Shown piece by piece: positions 1 to 7,465 of a stretch of 15,689 nt of DNA. The position numbers and the translations under genes were made by a program. Source of the stretch: JACVRW01 sp036407035 (GTDB lineage Bacteria > Actinomycetota > Thermoleophilia > Solirubrobacterales > Thermoleophilaceae); the NCBI GenBank assembly GCA_036407035.1, contig DASXAA010000084.1:1-15689 (forward strand). The letters are read 5' to 3'. A model generated the notes under the pieces. It saw only the letters and a list, made by a program, of their open reading frames with translations, ran no database searches and was not told the origin of the DNA. Positions within the stretch are counted from its first letter, which is position 1. Each line of letters begins with the position of its first letter.

Positions 1-92
1 ATCCGGCCGACCGGCGGGTTGCCGTTGACTTGAAAGGTGCACGCGTCTACGGTCGTTTATTCAGCATTGGCCAAGATCGCTTGAGTGCTCGT

Positions 93-743
93 ATGGATGC
101 GCTCGTTCTCCCGCCGTCGAGCCAATCACCGGCCGGCGGCAAGCCCAGGTGCAGACGTCCCTCCCTAGCGGGCTTGTGCGCGCTGGTTCTCGTAATGCTC
201 TGTCCCGCCGGGGCGTTCGCCCAGGCGGCGCCAGCGCCGGACGCGGCCCCGACCCCGGGCGCGGTCTCGCCAGACCCGGCGCCGCAGCCCGGGTCGGCCG
301 AGGAGCAGACGGCGACGCCGCCGGCCCGCGAGGTCGCGCCCGCACCGCAGGCGGAGGCCTCGCCTCAGTCGAGCCCCGCGCCTACGCCCGCACCCGCGCC
401 CACTCGCCCCGCCCCGACCGCGCAGGCACCCGCGAACCCGGCCGCGCCGACGAGCGCGCGCCCCGCCTCGGACTCGTCGCCCGCGCGCGACCGGCCCCGG
501 CCCTCGCGGCACCGCCCGCGCCCGCGCCGTGAGGCCGAGCCGCAGCGCCGCCCCGTCCGCGAGGGGCCGATGCCGCACATCCCGTCGGGCATCGAGGCGT
601 TCGTGTCGAGCACGACGTCGCTCGACGGCGCCTCCCGCACCCTGCTCCCCGCCGCCGCGGTGCTGCTCCTGCTGTTCGTGGCGAGCAGCTCGCTGCTGAC
701 GCTGACGATGCGCGCGATGCGCCGGGAGGGGCGGTTGCGGTGA
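93..743 (+). CDS. Proline-rich exported single-pass membrane protein, function unknown
   Basis: Counted from the ATG at 93 the product is 216 aa. A basic stretch (RCRR near residue 19) precedes a hydrophobic segment ending in AFA at about residue 43, which reads as a signal peptide. Residues 44-160 are almost entirely Pro, Ala, Thr, Ser and Glu, followed by an Arg/Pro-rich stretch. Near the C-terminus is one hydrophobic helix (about residues 183-205, starting LLPAAAVLLLLF) followed by RAMRREGRLR, so the protein should have an outside Pro-rich stalk, one membrane anchor and a short basic cytoplasmic tail. An upstream in-frame TTG at 30 would add 21 residues. I prefer 93 because it gives a normal signal peptide, although neither start has a clear ribosome-binding site. 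The gene ends in a GTGA overlap with the next gene, which is also exported, so the two are probably co-translated. No enzymatic domain is recognisable. Confidence 0.7.
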   Translation: MDALVLPPSSQSPAGGKPRCRRPSLAGLCALVLVMLCPAGAFAQAAPAPDAAPTPGAVSPDPAPQPGSAEEQTATPPAREVAPAPQAEASPQSSPAPTPAPAPTRPAPTAQAPANPAAPTSARPASDSSPARDRPRPSRHRPRPRREAEPQRRPVREGPMPHIPSGIEAFVSSTTSLDGASRTLLPAAAVLLLLFVASSSLLTLTMRAMRREGRLR

Positions 744-1840
744 GGCGGATCGCGGTGATCGTCGCGGTTGTCGTGGCGGTCGCGGTGGCTCCGCAGGCGG
801 CGAGTGGGCAGGGTCTGTACCCCACCTTCGCCTGCTCGCCGCTGCCCGGAGACTGCACCGGCTGGTACCGAAGCGATGTCCTGTTGAGCTGGGACTGGGA
901 CGGGAACGCGGTGGTTCCGGTCGATGAGGAGTGTTCGCCCCGTTGGTTCAGGTCCGACACGTCCGGAACTTGGGCATCGTGCACCGTCAAGCCACTGACG
1001 GCGCAGAGTCCGAAGTACACGGCGGAGGTCCTCATCCGCCTCGACAAGACACCCCCCACCGTCACCTCCGCCACGCCCACCCGCGCTCCCGACTACGGCG
1101 GCTGGTACAACCACCCCGTCTCGTTCGCGTTCCACGGCGCCGACGCGACGTCCGGCCTCGCGTCGTGCGGCACGGGCGCCTACGGCGGCCCCGAGGGCGC
1201 GGGCGTCCGCATCGCGGGCACCTGCCGGGACGTGGCCGGCAACGTGGGCGCCGGGTCGTTCGCGCTGAACTACGACGCCACGCCGCCCGCCGCCCCCTCG
1301 GTCGAGGCGATGCCGGCGAACGCGGGCGCCGAGCTCGATTGGACGCCCGCGGCCGGTGCGGCGCTGTACCAGGTGATGCGCCAGGCGCCCGGGGCGGGTC
1401 CCGTCACCGTCTTCACAGGCGCCGCCCCCGAGTTCACCGACCGGCGCCTCAGGAACGGCGTCCGCTACCGGTACACGGTCGCCGCCATCGACCGCGCGGG
1501 GAACCGCGCCGCGGGCTCCGCCGACGTCGTGCCGACCTCCTCGAAGCTCATCCTGCCCGCGCCGAAGGCGCGGGTGTCCTCGCCGCCGGTGCTCGTCTGG
1601 AAGCCGGTGAAGAGGGCGAGCTACTACAACGTCCAGCTCTACCGCGGCCGCACCAAGATCCTCACCCGCTGGCCACGGGTGGCGCGGCTGGCGCTGAAGT
1701 CGACGTGGGGGTACCAGGGCCGCCGCAGGAAGCTGAGGCCGGGCCTCTACCACTGGTACGTGTGGCCCGGCTACGGGGACCTGTCAAAGCACAGGTACGG
1801 CAAGCGGCTTGGCGAGAGCACCTTCCGCGTGGTCCGCTGA
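740..1840 (+). CDS. Exported Ig-like / fibronectin type III domain protein
   Basis: A 366-aa protein with a short signal peptide (hydrophobic residues 4-20, cleavage near ASG at 21-23). The first mature region (24-100) contains four Cys. It is followed by a bacterial Ig-like segment (about 100-178: DKTPPTV, then WYNHPVSFAFHGADATSGLASC, CRDVAGN), a fibronectin type III-like domain (about 182-267: TPPAAPSV, then YRYTVAAIDRAGN), and a third beta-rich segment (about 275-366: YYNVQLYRG, then LRPGLYHWYVWPGYG). Such modules normally serve adhesion or display on the cell surface; no catalytic motif is visible. The GTG start overlaps the stop of the preceding Pro-rich membrane protein and is preceded by GGGAGGGG at 724-731. 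The pair therefore looks like one translational unit, and the membrane partner may anchor or present this protein (inference). Confidence 0.8.
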   Translation: MRRIAVIVAVVVAVAVAPQAASGQGLYPTFACSPLPGDCTGWYRSDVLLSWDWDGNAVVPVDEECSPRWFRSDTSGTWASCTVKPLTAQSPKYTAEVLIRLDKTPPTVTSATPTRAPDYGGWYNHPVSFAFHGADATSGLASCGTGAYGGPEGAGVRIAGTCRDVAGNVGAGSFALNYDATPPAAPSVEAMPANAGAELDWTPAAGAALYQVMRQAPGAGPVTVFTGAAPEFTDRRLRNGVRYRYTVAAIDRAGNRAAGSADVVPTSSKLILPAPKARVSSPPVLVWKPVKRASYYNVQLYRGRTKILTRWPRVARLALKSTWGYQGRRRKLRPGLYHWYVWPGYGDLSKHRYGKRLGESTFRVVR

Positions 1841-1857
1841 GAGCGCTGCCGCCCGGA

Positions 1858-1863
1858 TAGAGT
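1858..1863 (+). promoter_or_regulatory. Candidate -10 box (TAGAGT), leaderless start of MFS gene
   Basis: TAGAGT matches the actinobacterial TANNNT -10 pattern and lies six bases before the ATG at 1870. No Shine-Dalgarno sequence is present. This spacing would put transcription initiation at or next to the start codon. No -35 element is evident. Confidence 0.4.
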
Positions 1864-1869
1864 CGCCGC

Positions 1870-3189
1870 ATGGAGGAGGATGCGGTCGGTCGCGCCGCGT
1901 TGAAGGCGACGCGGCGCCTGGTGCCGTTCCTCTTCCTGATCTACGTCGCGGCGTACATCGACCGCGTCAACGTCAGCTTCGCCCAGCTCCAGCTCGAGGA
2001 CGATCTCGCCTTCAGCGACACGATCTTCGGCCTCGGCGCCGGCATCTTCTCGCTCGGCTACGTGCTGTTCGGGGTGCCGAGCAACCTGATGCTGAACCGC
2101 GTCGGGGCGCGCCGCTGGCTGGCCGCGATCATGATCGTCTGGGGGCTGATCTCCTCGGCGACGATGTTCATCGACGGCCCCGCCGACTTCTACGTGCTCC
2201 GCTTCCTGCTCGGGGCCGCCGAGGCCGGCTTCTTCCCGGGCATCCTGCTCTTCCTCACGTGGTGGTTCCCCGAGCAGGAGCGCACGCGCGTCTTCGCGCT
2301 CTTCCTCACCGCCATCTCGGTCGCGTACGTCGCCGGCGGCCCGATCTCCGGCGGGCTGCTCGAGCTGGACGGGCTGGCCGGGCTCGACGGCTGGCAGTGG
2401 CTGTTCCTGGTCGAGGGCGTGCCGGCGATCGCGCTCGGGGTGGTGACGTTCCACTACCTCGACGACCGGCCGGACGACGCGGACTGGCTCGAGCCGGGCG
2501 AGCGCACGGCGCTGAGCGAGCAGCTGGCCCGCGAGCGCGAGCGCAAGGAGACCGCCCGCGGCGACTCGCTCCGCGACGCCCTGGCCAGCGGGCAGGTCTG
2601 GCTGTTCGCGTCGCTGAACTTCATCCTGCTGGCGGCCGGCTTCGGCCTCACCTTCTTCGTGCCGGACCTCGTCAAGGACCGCACCGACCTGACGGACTTC
2701 GAGGTCGGCGTGTCGGCCGCGATCCCGTACGGCCTGGCGACGGCGGCGATGCTGTGGGTCGCCCGGCGGACGGAGCGGGGCGGCTCGCGAAGGCGATACC
2801 TGCTCGCGGGCGCGCTCGTCGGGGCCGCGGGGTCGGCGCTCACCGCGTACGCGCAGTCCCCGGTCACCCTCACGATCTCGATCACGATCGCGGCGGTGGG
2901 CCTCCTGTCCGCGATACCGGTGTTCTGGGCGCTGCCGACCGCCTACCTCAGCGGCACGGCCGCCGCCGGCGGCATCGCGCTCATCGCCGCGATCGGCAAC
3001 CTGGGCGGGTTCGCGGGACCGGCGTTCACCGGCATCTCCGAGGACGCCACCGGCAGCTTCGAGATGCCGCTCCTGGTCCTGGCGATCCTGCTGGTCGCGG
3101 GCGGCCTGCTCGCGCTGCTGGCCCGCGACGAGCCGGCCCCGTCGCGGGCGCCGCTGTACCCGGCGGGCGAGAGCGCGGAGGTCGCCTGA
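1870..3189 (+). CDS. MFS transporter, anion:cation symporter (ACS) family-like
   Basis: A 439-aa polytopic protein with about twelve hydrophobic segments in two halves, separated by a charged loop at residues 197-240. Family landmarks are DRVN after the first helix (31-34), the loop motif NRVGARRW (76-83), RFLLGAAEAGFFPG (111-124) and WWFPEQERTR. These are typical of the ACS branch of the major facilitator superfamily, whose members import organic anions such as sugar acids, phthalate or tartrate by proton symport. The substrate cannot be read from the sequence. The gene converges tail to tail on the MocR-type regulator with 12 bases between stops, so it is not in that regulator's divergent operon, although a shared metabolic role is possible. 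The start is at 1870, with a TANNNT box just upstream and no Shine-Dalgarno sequence. Confidence 0.85.
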   Translation: MEEDAVGRAALKATRRLVPFLFLIYVAAYIDRVNVSFAQLQLEDDLAFSDTIFGLGAGIFSLGYVLFGVPSNLMLNRVGARRWLAAIMIVWGLISSATMFIDGPADFYVLRFLLGAAEAGFFPGILLFLTWWFPEQERTRVFALFLTAISVAYVAGGPISGGLLELDGLAGLDGWQWLFLVEGVPAIALGVVTFHYLDDRPDDADWLEPGERTALSEQLARERERKETARGDSLRDALASGQVWLFASLNFILLAAGFGLTFFVPDLVKDRTDLTDFEVGVSAAIPYGLATAAMLWVARRTERGGSRRRYLLAGALVGAAGSALTAYAQSPVTLTISITIAAVGLLSAIPVFWALPTAYLSGTAAAGGIALIAAIGNLGGFAGPAFTGISEDATGSFEMPLLVLAILLVAGGLLALLARDEPAPSRAPLYPAGESAEVA

Positions 3190-3201
3190 CCGGAGCCGCG
3201 G

Positions 3202-4608
3202 CTACCCGTGCACCTGCCCCAGGAACGCGGCGAGCTCGCCCAGCGCGCGGCCGTATCCGTGCTCCGGCGGCGTCCCGTAGCCGATCACGAGGCCGCGGCC
3301 TGCCCGGCTGCCGCGGTGGTGGAAGGCCCCGAGCGTCTGGAACGACAGCGAGCGCTCCTCGGCGAGCGCGAGCGTCTCGCGCTCGCCGGGTCCGCCGCGA
3401 GGCAGCCTGACGACCGCGTGCAGCCCGGCCGAGATCCCGGCCAGGCGGAGCGCGGGCGCCCGCTCGGCCAGCGCGGCCACCAGCGCGTCGCGGCGGCGCC
3501 GGTAGCGCGTGCGCACGCCGCGCAGGTGGCGGTCGAGCCGGTTGGTCGCGATCAGCGTCGCCAGCGCGAGCTGGTCGGGCGCCGAGCTGCCGCCGTCGGC
3601 CACCTCCTTCTGCTCGGCGACCGGCTCCACCAGCTCCTGCGGCAGCACGAGCCACGCCAGCCGCAGGCCCGGCGCGAGCGTCTTGCTGGCGGTGCCGGCG
3701 TACACGACGCGGTCGGGGTCGAGCGCCTGGAGCGCGCCCACCGGCTGGCGGTCGTAGCGGAACTCGCCGTCGTAGTCGTCCTCGACCACGAAGCCGCCGT
3801 TCGCGCGCGCCCACGCGACGAGCCCGGCGCGGCGCCCGGGCGCGAGCGTGACGCCGAGCGGGAACTGGTGGGCGGGCGTTACCACCACGGCGCCGGCGCC
3901 GTCGAGGCCCTCGACCCCGGCGCCGCGGTCGTCCACCGGTATCGCCGTCGGCTCGACCCCCGCGGCCGCCACGACGTCCCGGTGGGTCGGCACGGTGTGG
4001 TCCTCCAACGCCACGCGGCGGACGCCCTCCGCGGCGAGCGCGCGGCAGACGAGGCCGAGGCCCTGGCGGAAGCCGCTCGTGACGACGATGCGGTCGGGGT
4101 CGGCGCGCACGCCGCGGGCGCGGGCCAGGTAGGCGGCGAGCGCCTCGCGCAGCCGCGCCTGGCCGCGCGGGTCGTCGTAGCGCAGGGTCTCGTCCGGCGC
4201 GTCGGTCATCGCTCGCCGCATCGCGCGAACCCACAGCGGCCGCGGGAACCCGCTTACGTCGGGAGTGCCGGGGCGGAAGTCGAACCGCGGCTCGCGCCCG
4301 CGGGCCGGTGCGGACGCCGCCGGCGGGTCGCCCGCCACGTCGGCGACGACGGTGCCCGCGCCCTGCCGCGCGCTCAGCCAGCCCTCGGCCACGAGCTGGC
4401 CGTAGGCCTCGGCCACGGTCCCGCGGGCGGTGCCGAGCTCCGCCGCGAGGGAGCGCGTGGACGGCAGCCGGTCGCCGGCGTTCAGGCGACCCTCGCGGAT
4501 GGCGTCTCGTAGCGCCCGCTCGATGCCCCTTCGCTTGCCGCGCACGCGGTCGACGGGAAGGTGCAGGTCGACGCCGGCCTCTCGAAAAATGGACCAGGAA
4601 TCAGGCAT
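3202..4608 (-). CDS. MocR/PdxR-type regulator: GntR winged helix fused to PLP aminotransferase fold
   Basis: A 468-aa protein. Residues 20-90 form a GntR-type winged helix-turn-helix (ALRDAIREGRLNAGDRLPSTRS, then GTARGTVAEAYGQLVAEGWL). Residues 110-468 are a fold-type I aminotransferase-like domain, with VVTPAHQFPLGV (242-253), EDDYDGEFRYD (276-286) and the predicted PLP-binding Lys309 in YAGTASKTLAPGLRLAW. Known MocR-family members use PLP or a PLP-amino acid adduct as a sensor to control a neighbouring, often divergent, gene. Here the divergent neighbours are an AhpD-like protein and an isocitrate lyase/PEP mutase-family enzyme, so these are the likely targets (inference). The ATG at 4608 is preferred over an upstream in-frame start at 4665, because the longer form would run into the opposite gene and the extra 19 residues look unlike protein. 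TAGGAT lies eight bases before 4608. Confidence 0.88.
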   Translation of the reverse strand: MPDSWSIFREAGVDLHLPVDRVRGKRRGIERALRDAIREGRLNAGDRLPSTRSLAAELGTARGTVAEAYGQLVAEGWLSARQGAGTVVADVAGDPPAASAPARGREPRFDFRPGTPDVSGFPRPLWVRAMRRAMTDAPDETLRYDDPRGQARLREALAAYLARARGVRADPDRIVVTSGFRQGLGLVCRALAAEGVRRVALEDHTVPTHRDVVAAAGVEPTAIPVDDRGAGVEGLDGAGAVVVTPAHQFPLGVTLAPGRRAGLVAWARANGGFVVEDDYDGEFRYDRQPVGALQALDPDRVVYAGTASKTLAPGLRLAWLVLPQELVEPVAEQKEVADGGSSAPDQLALATLIATNRLDRHLRGVRTRYRRRRDALVAALAERAPALRLAGISAGLHAVVRLPRGGPGERETLALAEERSLSFQTLGAFHHRGSRAGRGLVIGYGTPPEHGYGRALGELAAFLGQVHG

Positions 4609-4655
4609 CGAATTGGATCCTACGACCGATCCACAGGTGCAATAGCCTCCTTTGC
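4609..4655. promoter_or_regulatory. Divergent promoter/operator region between MocR regulator and AhpD-like gene
   Basis: This 47-base gap is less GC-rich than its surroundings. It holds two back-to-back TANNNT hexamers (TAGGAT on the minus strand at 4617-4622, TAGCCT on the plus strand at 4643-4648). Two GATCC copies (4616-4620 and 4632-4636) lie about 16 bases apart. A related GGACC (4591-4595) lies just inside the regulator gene. MocR regulators usually bind short direct repeats near their own promoter, so these are candidate half-sites; this is inference. Confidence 0.45.
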
Positions 4656-5138
4656 ATGACGACATCGACGACGGTCAAGCCGCAGGCGCGCATGGAGCTG
4701 AGCGACCACCAGCAGGGCCTCTGGAAGGCGATGCTGCGCTTCGACGCCGAGGTGGGACGCACCGGGCTCGAGCCGGAGCTGCTCGAGCTTGTGCGCACCC
4801 GCGCCTCACAGATCAACCACTGCGCGTACTGCATCGACATGCACACGAAGGACGCCCTCGCCCGCGGCGAGACGGAGCAGCGGCTGTTCGCCCTGAACGC
4901 CTGGCGCGAGACGCCCTTCTTCACCGAGCGCGAGCGCGCCGCCCTGGCGCTGGTCGAGGAGATCACGCTCGTGTCGGAGCGACAGGTGCCGGACGACGTG
5001 TTCGAGGAGGCCGCGCGCCACTTCGACCCCGGGGAGCTGGCCGGACTGATCTACGCTGCGACGGTGATCAACGCCTGGAACCGGCTCGCGATCTCCACGC
5101 GGATGGTCGCCGGCGAGTATGAGCCCGGCGGCGACTGA
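4656..5138 (+). CDS. Carboxymuconolactone decarboxylase / AhpD-like protein
   Basis: A 160-aa protein of the CMD/AhpD fold. The redox motif is intact: residues 53-64 read INHCAYCIDMHT, giving Cys56 and Cys59 of CxxC and His63. This is the arrangement seen in AhpD-type peroxidase/disulfide-reductase proteins, which use the Cys pair and a nearby His/Glu proton relay. The length fits this single-domain family. The start is the ATG at 4656; a longer reading frame upstream overlaps the regulator gene and is rejected. TAGCCT lies seven bases before the ATG and there is no Shine-Dalgarno sequence. The 3' end overlaps the next gene by 20 bases, so the two are co-transcribed. The partner suggests a role in small-molecule metabolism or redox protection rather than classical AhpC/AhpD, since no ahpC is present. 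Confidence 0.88.
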   Translation: MTTSTTVKPQARMELSDHQQGLWKAMLRFDAEVGRTGLEPELLELVRTRASQINHCAYCIDMHTKDALARGETEQRLFALNAWRETPFFTERERAALALVEEITLVSERQVPDDVFEEAARHFDPGELAGLIYAATVINAWNRLAISTRMVAGEYEPGGD

Positions 5139-5877
5139 GGGCGCGGCGGCGCTGCGGGCGCTCCACCGGCCGGGCGAGCCGGTGGTGCTCCCGAACGCGT
5201 GGGACGCGGCCGGCGCGAAGCGCTTCGAGGAGGCCGGCTTCTCGGCGATCGCGACCACGAGCTCGGCGGTCGCCGCCTCGATCGGCCGGGCCGACCACGA
5301 GCTGGCGCCGGCGGACGAGATGCTCGCGGCCGTCGCCCGGATCGTCGCCGCGGTCTCTGTGCCGGTGACCGCCGACCTCGAGGCCGGCTACGGGCTGTCG
5401 CCCGACGAGTTGGTATCGGCGCTCGTCGGCACCGGCGCCGTGGGCCTCAACCTCGAGGACACGGACCACTCGCGCGGCGAGCTGGGCGACCCGGAGCGCA
5501 ACGCCGAGCGGCTCGCGGCGGTCAAGCAGGCCGCGAGCGACCAGGGCGTCGACGTCGTCCTGAACGCGCGCGTGGACACGTATCTCCACCCGGGCGAGCC
5601 GGAGGAGCGGCTCGAGGAGGCGGTCCGCCGGGCACGGCTCTACGCCGAGGCCGGCGCCGACTGCGTCTACCCGATCCTGATGGCCGACCGCGAGGCGGTG
5701 CGGCGGTTCGTCGCCGAGGCGGGCGCGCCCGTGAACATCTTCGCCGGGCGCGGCCTGTTCCGGCTGGCCGAGCTGGCCGAACTGGGCGTTGCGCGCGTGA
5801 CGTTCGGCGGATCGCTGCAGGCGACGGCGCTGAACGCGGCGGTCGAGCAGCTGGCCGAGTTCACGGCCGGCTCGTAG
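5119..5877 (+). CDS. Isocitrate lyase/phosphoenolpyruvate mutase family protein
   Basis: A 252-aa TIM-barrel protein of the PEP mutase/isocitrate lyase superfamily. Landmarks are PNAWDAAGAKRFEEAGFSAI (25-44), TTSSAVAASIG (46-56), TADLEAGYG with the predicted Mg-binding acidic residues (84-92), GLNLEDT (109-115) and NARVDTYL (149-156). The gating-loop position after the LEDT strand reads DHSRGELGDPE, so neither the KxCGH of isocitrate and methylisocitrate lyases nor the PKxNS-type loop of phosphonopyruvate-forming PEP mutase is present. It therefore belongs to the broad, mostly uncharacterised subgroup that acts on alpha-keto acid C-C or C-P bonds, and the substrate is unknown. The ATG at 5119 lies inside the AhpD-like gene (20-base overlap), consistent with translational coupling. 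It ends seven bases before the convergent carboxylase gene. Confidence 0.85.
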   Translation: MSPAATEGAAALRALHRPGEPVVLPNAWDAAGAKRFEEAGFSAIATTSSAVAASIGRADHELAPADEMLAAVARIVAAVSVPVTADLEAGYGLSPDELVSALVGTGAVGLNLEDTDHSRGELGDPERNAERLAAVKQAASDQGVDVVLNARVDTYLHPGEPEERLEEAVRRARLYAEAGADCVYPILMADREAVRRFVAEAGAPVNIFAGRGLFRLAELAELGVARVTFGGSLQATALNAAVEQLAEFTAGS

Positions 5878-5884
5878 CGCACAT

Positions 5885-7450
5885 CTAGAGCGGGATGTTC
5901 CCGTGCTTCCGCTTCGGCGTGTCCACGCGCTTCGTCTGCAGCGTCTCCAGCGCGCGGATCAGCTTCGGCCGCGTCTCGTGCGGCACGATCACGTCGTCGA
6001 TGTAGCCGCGCTCCGCTGCCGAGTAGGGGTTCGCGAAGCGGGCCTTGTAGTCCCCGATCAGCTTCTCGCGGCGCTGCTCGGGCGTGGGTGAGCTCTGGAT
6101 GTCGCGCCGGTGGATGATGTTCACCGCGCCCTCGGGGCCCATCACCGCGACCTCGGCGGTCGGCCACGCGTACACGAAGTCGGACAGCATGTGCTTCGAG
6201 CTCATGACGTCGTAGGCGCCGCCGTACGCCTTGCGGGTGATGACGGTCAGCTTCGGCACGGTCGCCTCGGTGAACGCGTAGAGCAGCTTCGCGCCGTGGC
6301 GGATGATCCCGCCCCACTCCTGCGAGGTCCCGGGCAGGAAGCCCGGCACGTCCATGAACGTGAGCAGCGGGACGTTGAAGGCGTCGCAGAAGCGCACGAA
6401 GCGCGCGGCCTTCTCCGACGACGCGATGTCGAGCACGCCCGCCAGCTGGTTCGGCTGGTTGCCGACCACCCCGATCGGCCGCCCGTTCAGCCGCCCGAAC
6501 CCCACCACGATGTTGCGCGCGAAGTGCTCCTGCACCTCGAAGAACTCGCCGTTGTCGACGATCAGGTGCACCACGTCGCGCATGTCGTACGGCTTGTTCG
6601 GGTTGTCGGGGACGATGCCGTCGAGGTCGGCCTCCTGGCGGTCGGGGTCGTCGCCCGTGTCCATCCGCGGCGGCAGCTCGAGGTTGTTCTGCGGCAGGAA
6701 CGACATCAGGTAGCGCACGTCCTCGAGGCACGACTCCTCGTCGTCGCACGCGAAGTGCGCCACACCCGACTTCGTGTTGTGCGTCATCGCGCCGCCGAGC
6801 TCCTCGAACTCCACCTCCTCGCCCGTGACCGTCTTGATCACGTCTGGACCGGTGATGAACATGTGGGAGGTCTCCTTGACCATGAAGATGAAGTCGGTCA
6901 TCGCCGGGGAGTACACGGCGCCGCCGGCGCACGGGCCCATGATCAGCGAGATCTGCGGGATCACGCCGGATGACTTGACGTTGCGGACGAACACGTCGCC
7001 GTAGGCGCCCAGCGACACGACTCCCTCCTGGATCCTCGCCCCGCCCGAGTCGTTGATGCCGATGACCGGGCAGCCGATCTTGGCCGCCAGGTCCATCACC
7101 TTGCACATCTTCTCGCCCATGACCTCGCCGAGCGAGCCGCCGAACACGGTGAAGTCCTGGGAGAACACCGCCACCGGGCGGCCGTCGATGGTGCCGTGGC
7201 CCGTGACGACCGCGTCGCCCCAGGGGCGGTTGTCGAGCATGTCGAAGTCCGCGGTGCGGTGTCGGACGAACGTGTCGAGCTCCTCGAACGAGGCCGGGTC
7301 GAGCAGCTTCTCGACCCGCTCGCGGGCGGTCATCTTGCCGCGCGCGTGCTGCTTCTCCTCCGCCTGTGGGTTCGTGTGGACGGCCTGCTCGCGCAGCTCC
7401 TGAAGATGGGCGAGCTTCTCCTCGTATGTCTCCGGCGACTTCTGGCGCAT
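5885..7450 (-). CDS. pccB: Acyl-CoA carboxylase beta (carboxyltransferase) subunit, propionyl-CoA type
   Basis: A 521-aa carboxyltransferase subunit of full family length. It moves the carboxyl group from biotin to an acyl-CoA, forming methylmalonyl-CoA from propionyl-CoA, as part of a cytosolic complex with a biotinylated alpha subunit that is not in this window. The N-terminal crotonase domain carries GINDSGGARIQEG (131-143) and MGPCAGGAVYSP (171-182). The C-terminal domain carries GNQPNQLAGVL (330-340), DVPGFLPG (367-374) and RKAYGGAYDVMSSK (406-419). Asp414 in GGAYDVM corresponds to the specificity residue studied in Streptomyces PccB, where Asp goes with propionyl-CoA preference. The gene follows a sulfatase-like gene by 12 bases on the same strand. 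A methylmalonyl-CoA mutase 5 kb away would use its product. Confidence 0.92.
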   Translation of the reverse strand: MRQKSPETYEEKLAHLQELREQAVHTNPQAEEKQHARGKMTARERVEKLLDPASFEELDTFVRHRTADFDMLDNRPWGDAVVTGHGTIDGRPVAVFSQDFTVFGGSLGEVMGEKMCKVMDLAAKIGCPVIGINDSGGARIQEGVVSLGAYGDVFVRNVKSSGVIPQISLIMGPCAGGAVYSPAMTDFIFMVKETSHMFITGPDVIKTVTGEEVEFEELGGAMTHNTKSGVAHFACDDEESCLEDVRYLMSFLPQNNLELPPRMDTGDDPDRQEADLDGIVPDNPNKPYDMRDVVHLIVDNGEFFEVQEHFARNIVVGFGRLNGRPIGVVGNQPNQLAGVLDIASSEKAARFVRFCDAFNVPLLTFMDVPGFLPGTSQEWGGIIRHGAKLLYAFTEATVPKLTVITRKAYGGAYDVMSSKHMLSDFVYAWPTAEVAVMGPEGAVNIIHRRDIQSSPTPEQRREKLIGDYKARFANPYSAAERGYIDDVIVPHETRPKLIRALETLQTKRVDTPKRKHGNIPL

Positions 7451-7459
7451 GGGGCGCGC

Positions 7460-7465
7460 AGGTTA
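7460..7465 (-). promoter_or_regulatory. Candidate -10 box (TAACCT) upstream of carboxylase gene
   Basis: TAACCT lies nine bases before the ATG at 7450 and includes the TAA stop of the upstream sulfatase-like gene. No Shine-Dalgarno sequence is seen. The spacing is slightly longer than in the other candidate leaderless starts here, so confidence is lower; the gene could also be read through from upstream. Confidence 0.28.

Noticed and set aside
365..1753. Long minus-strand frame opposite the Ig/FN3 gene
   Set aside because: The translation is Arg/Gly/Ala-rich with no domain, as expected from the antisense of a GC-rich gene, and the plus-strand genes have signal peptides and clear folds.
3194..3203. 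Perfect palindrome AGCCGCGGCT between the convergent transporter and regulator genes
   Set aside because: It has no loop and no following T-run, and short GC palindromes are common in such DNA, so I do not call it a terminator.
6110..6973. Plus-strand frame opposite the carboxylase gene
   Set aside because: It is His/Arg/Val-rich antisense of a fully conserved acyl-CoA carboxylase gene and contains no recognisable domain.
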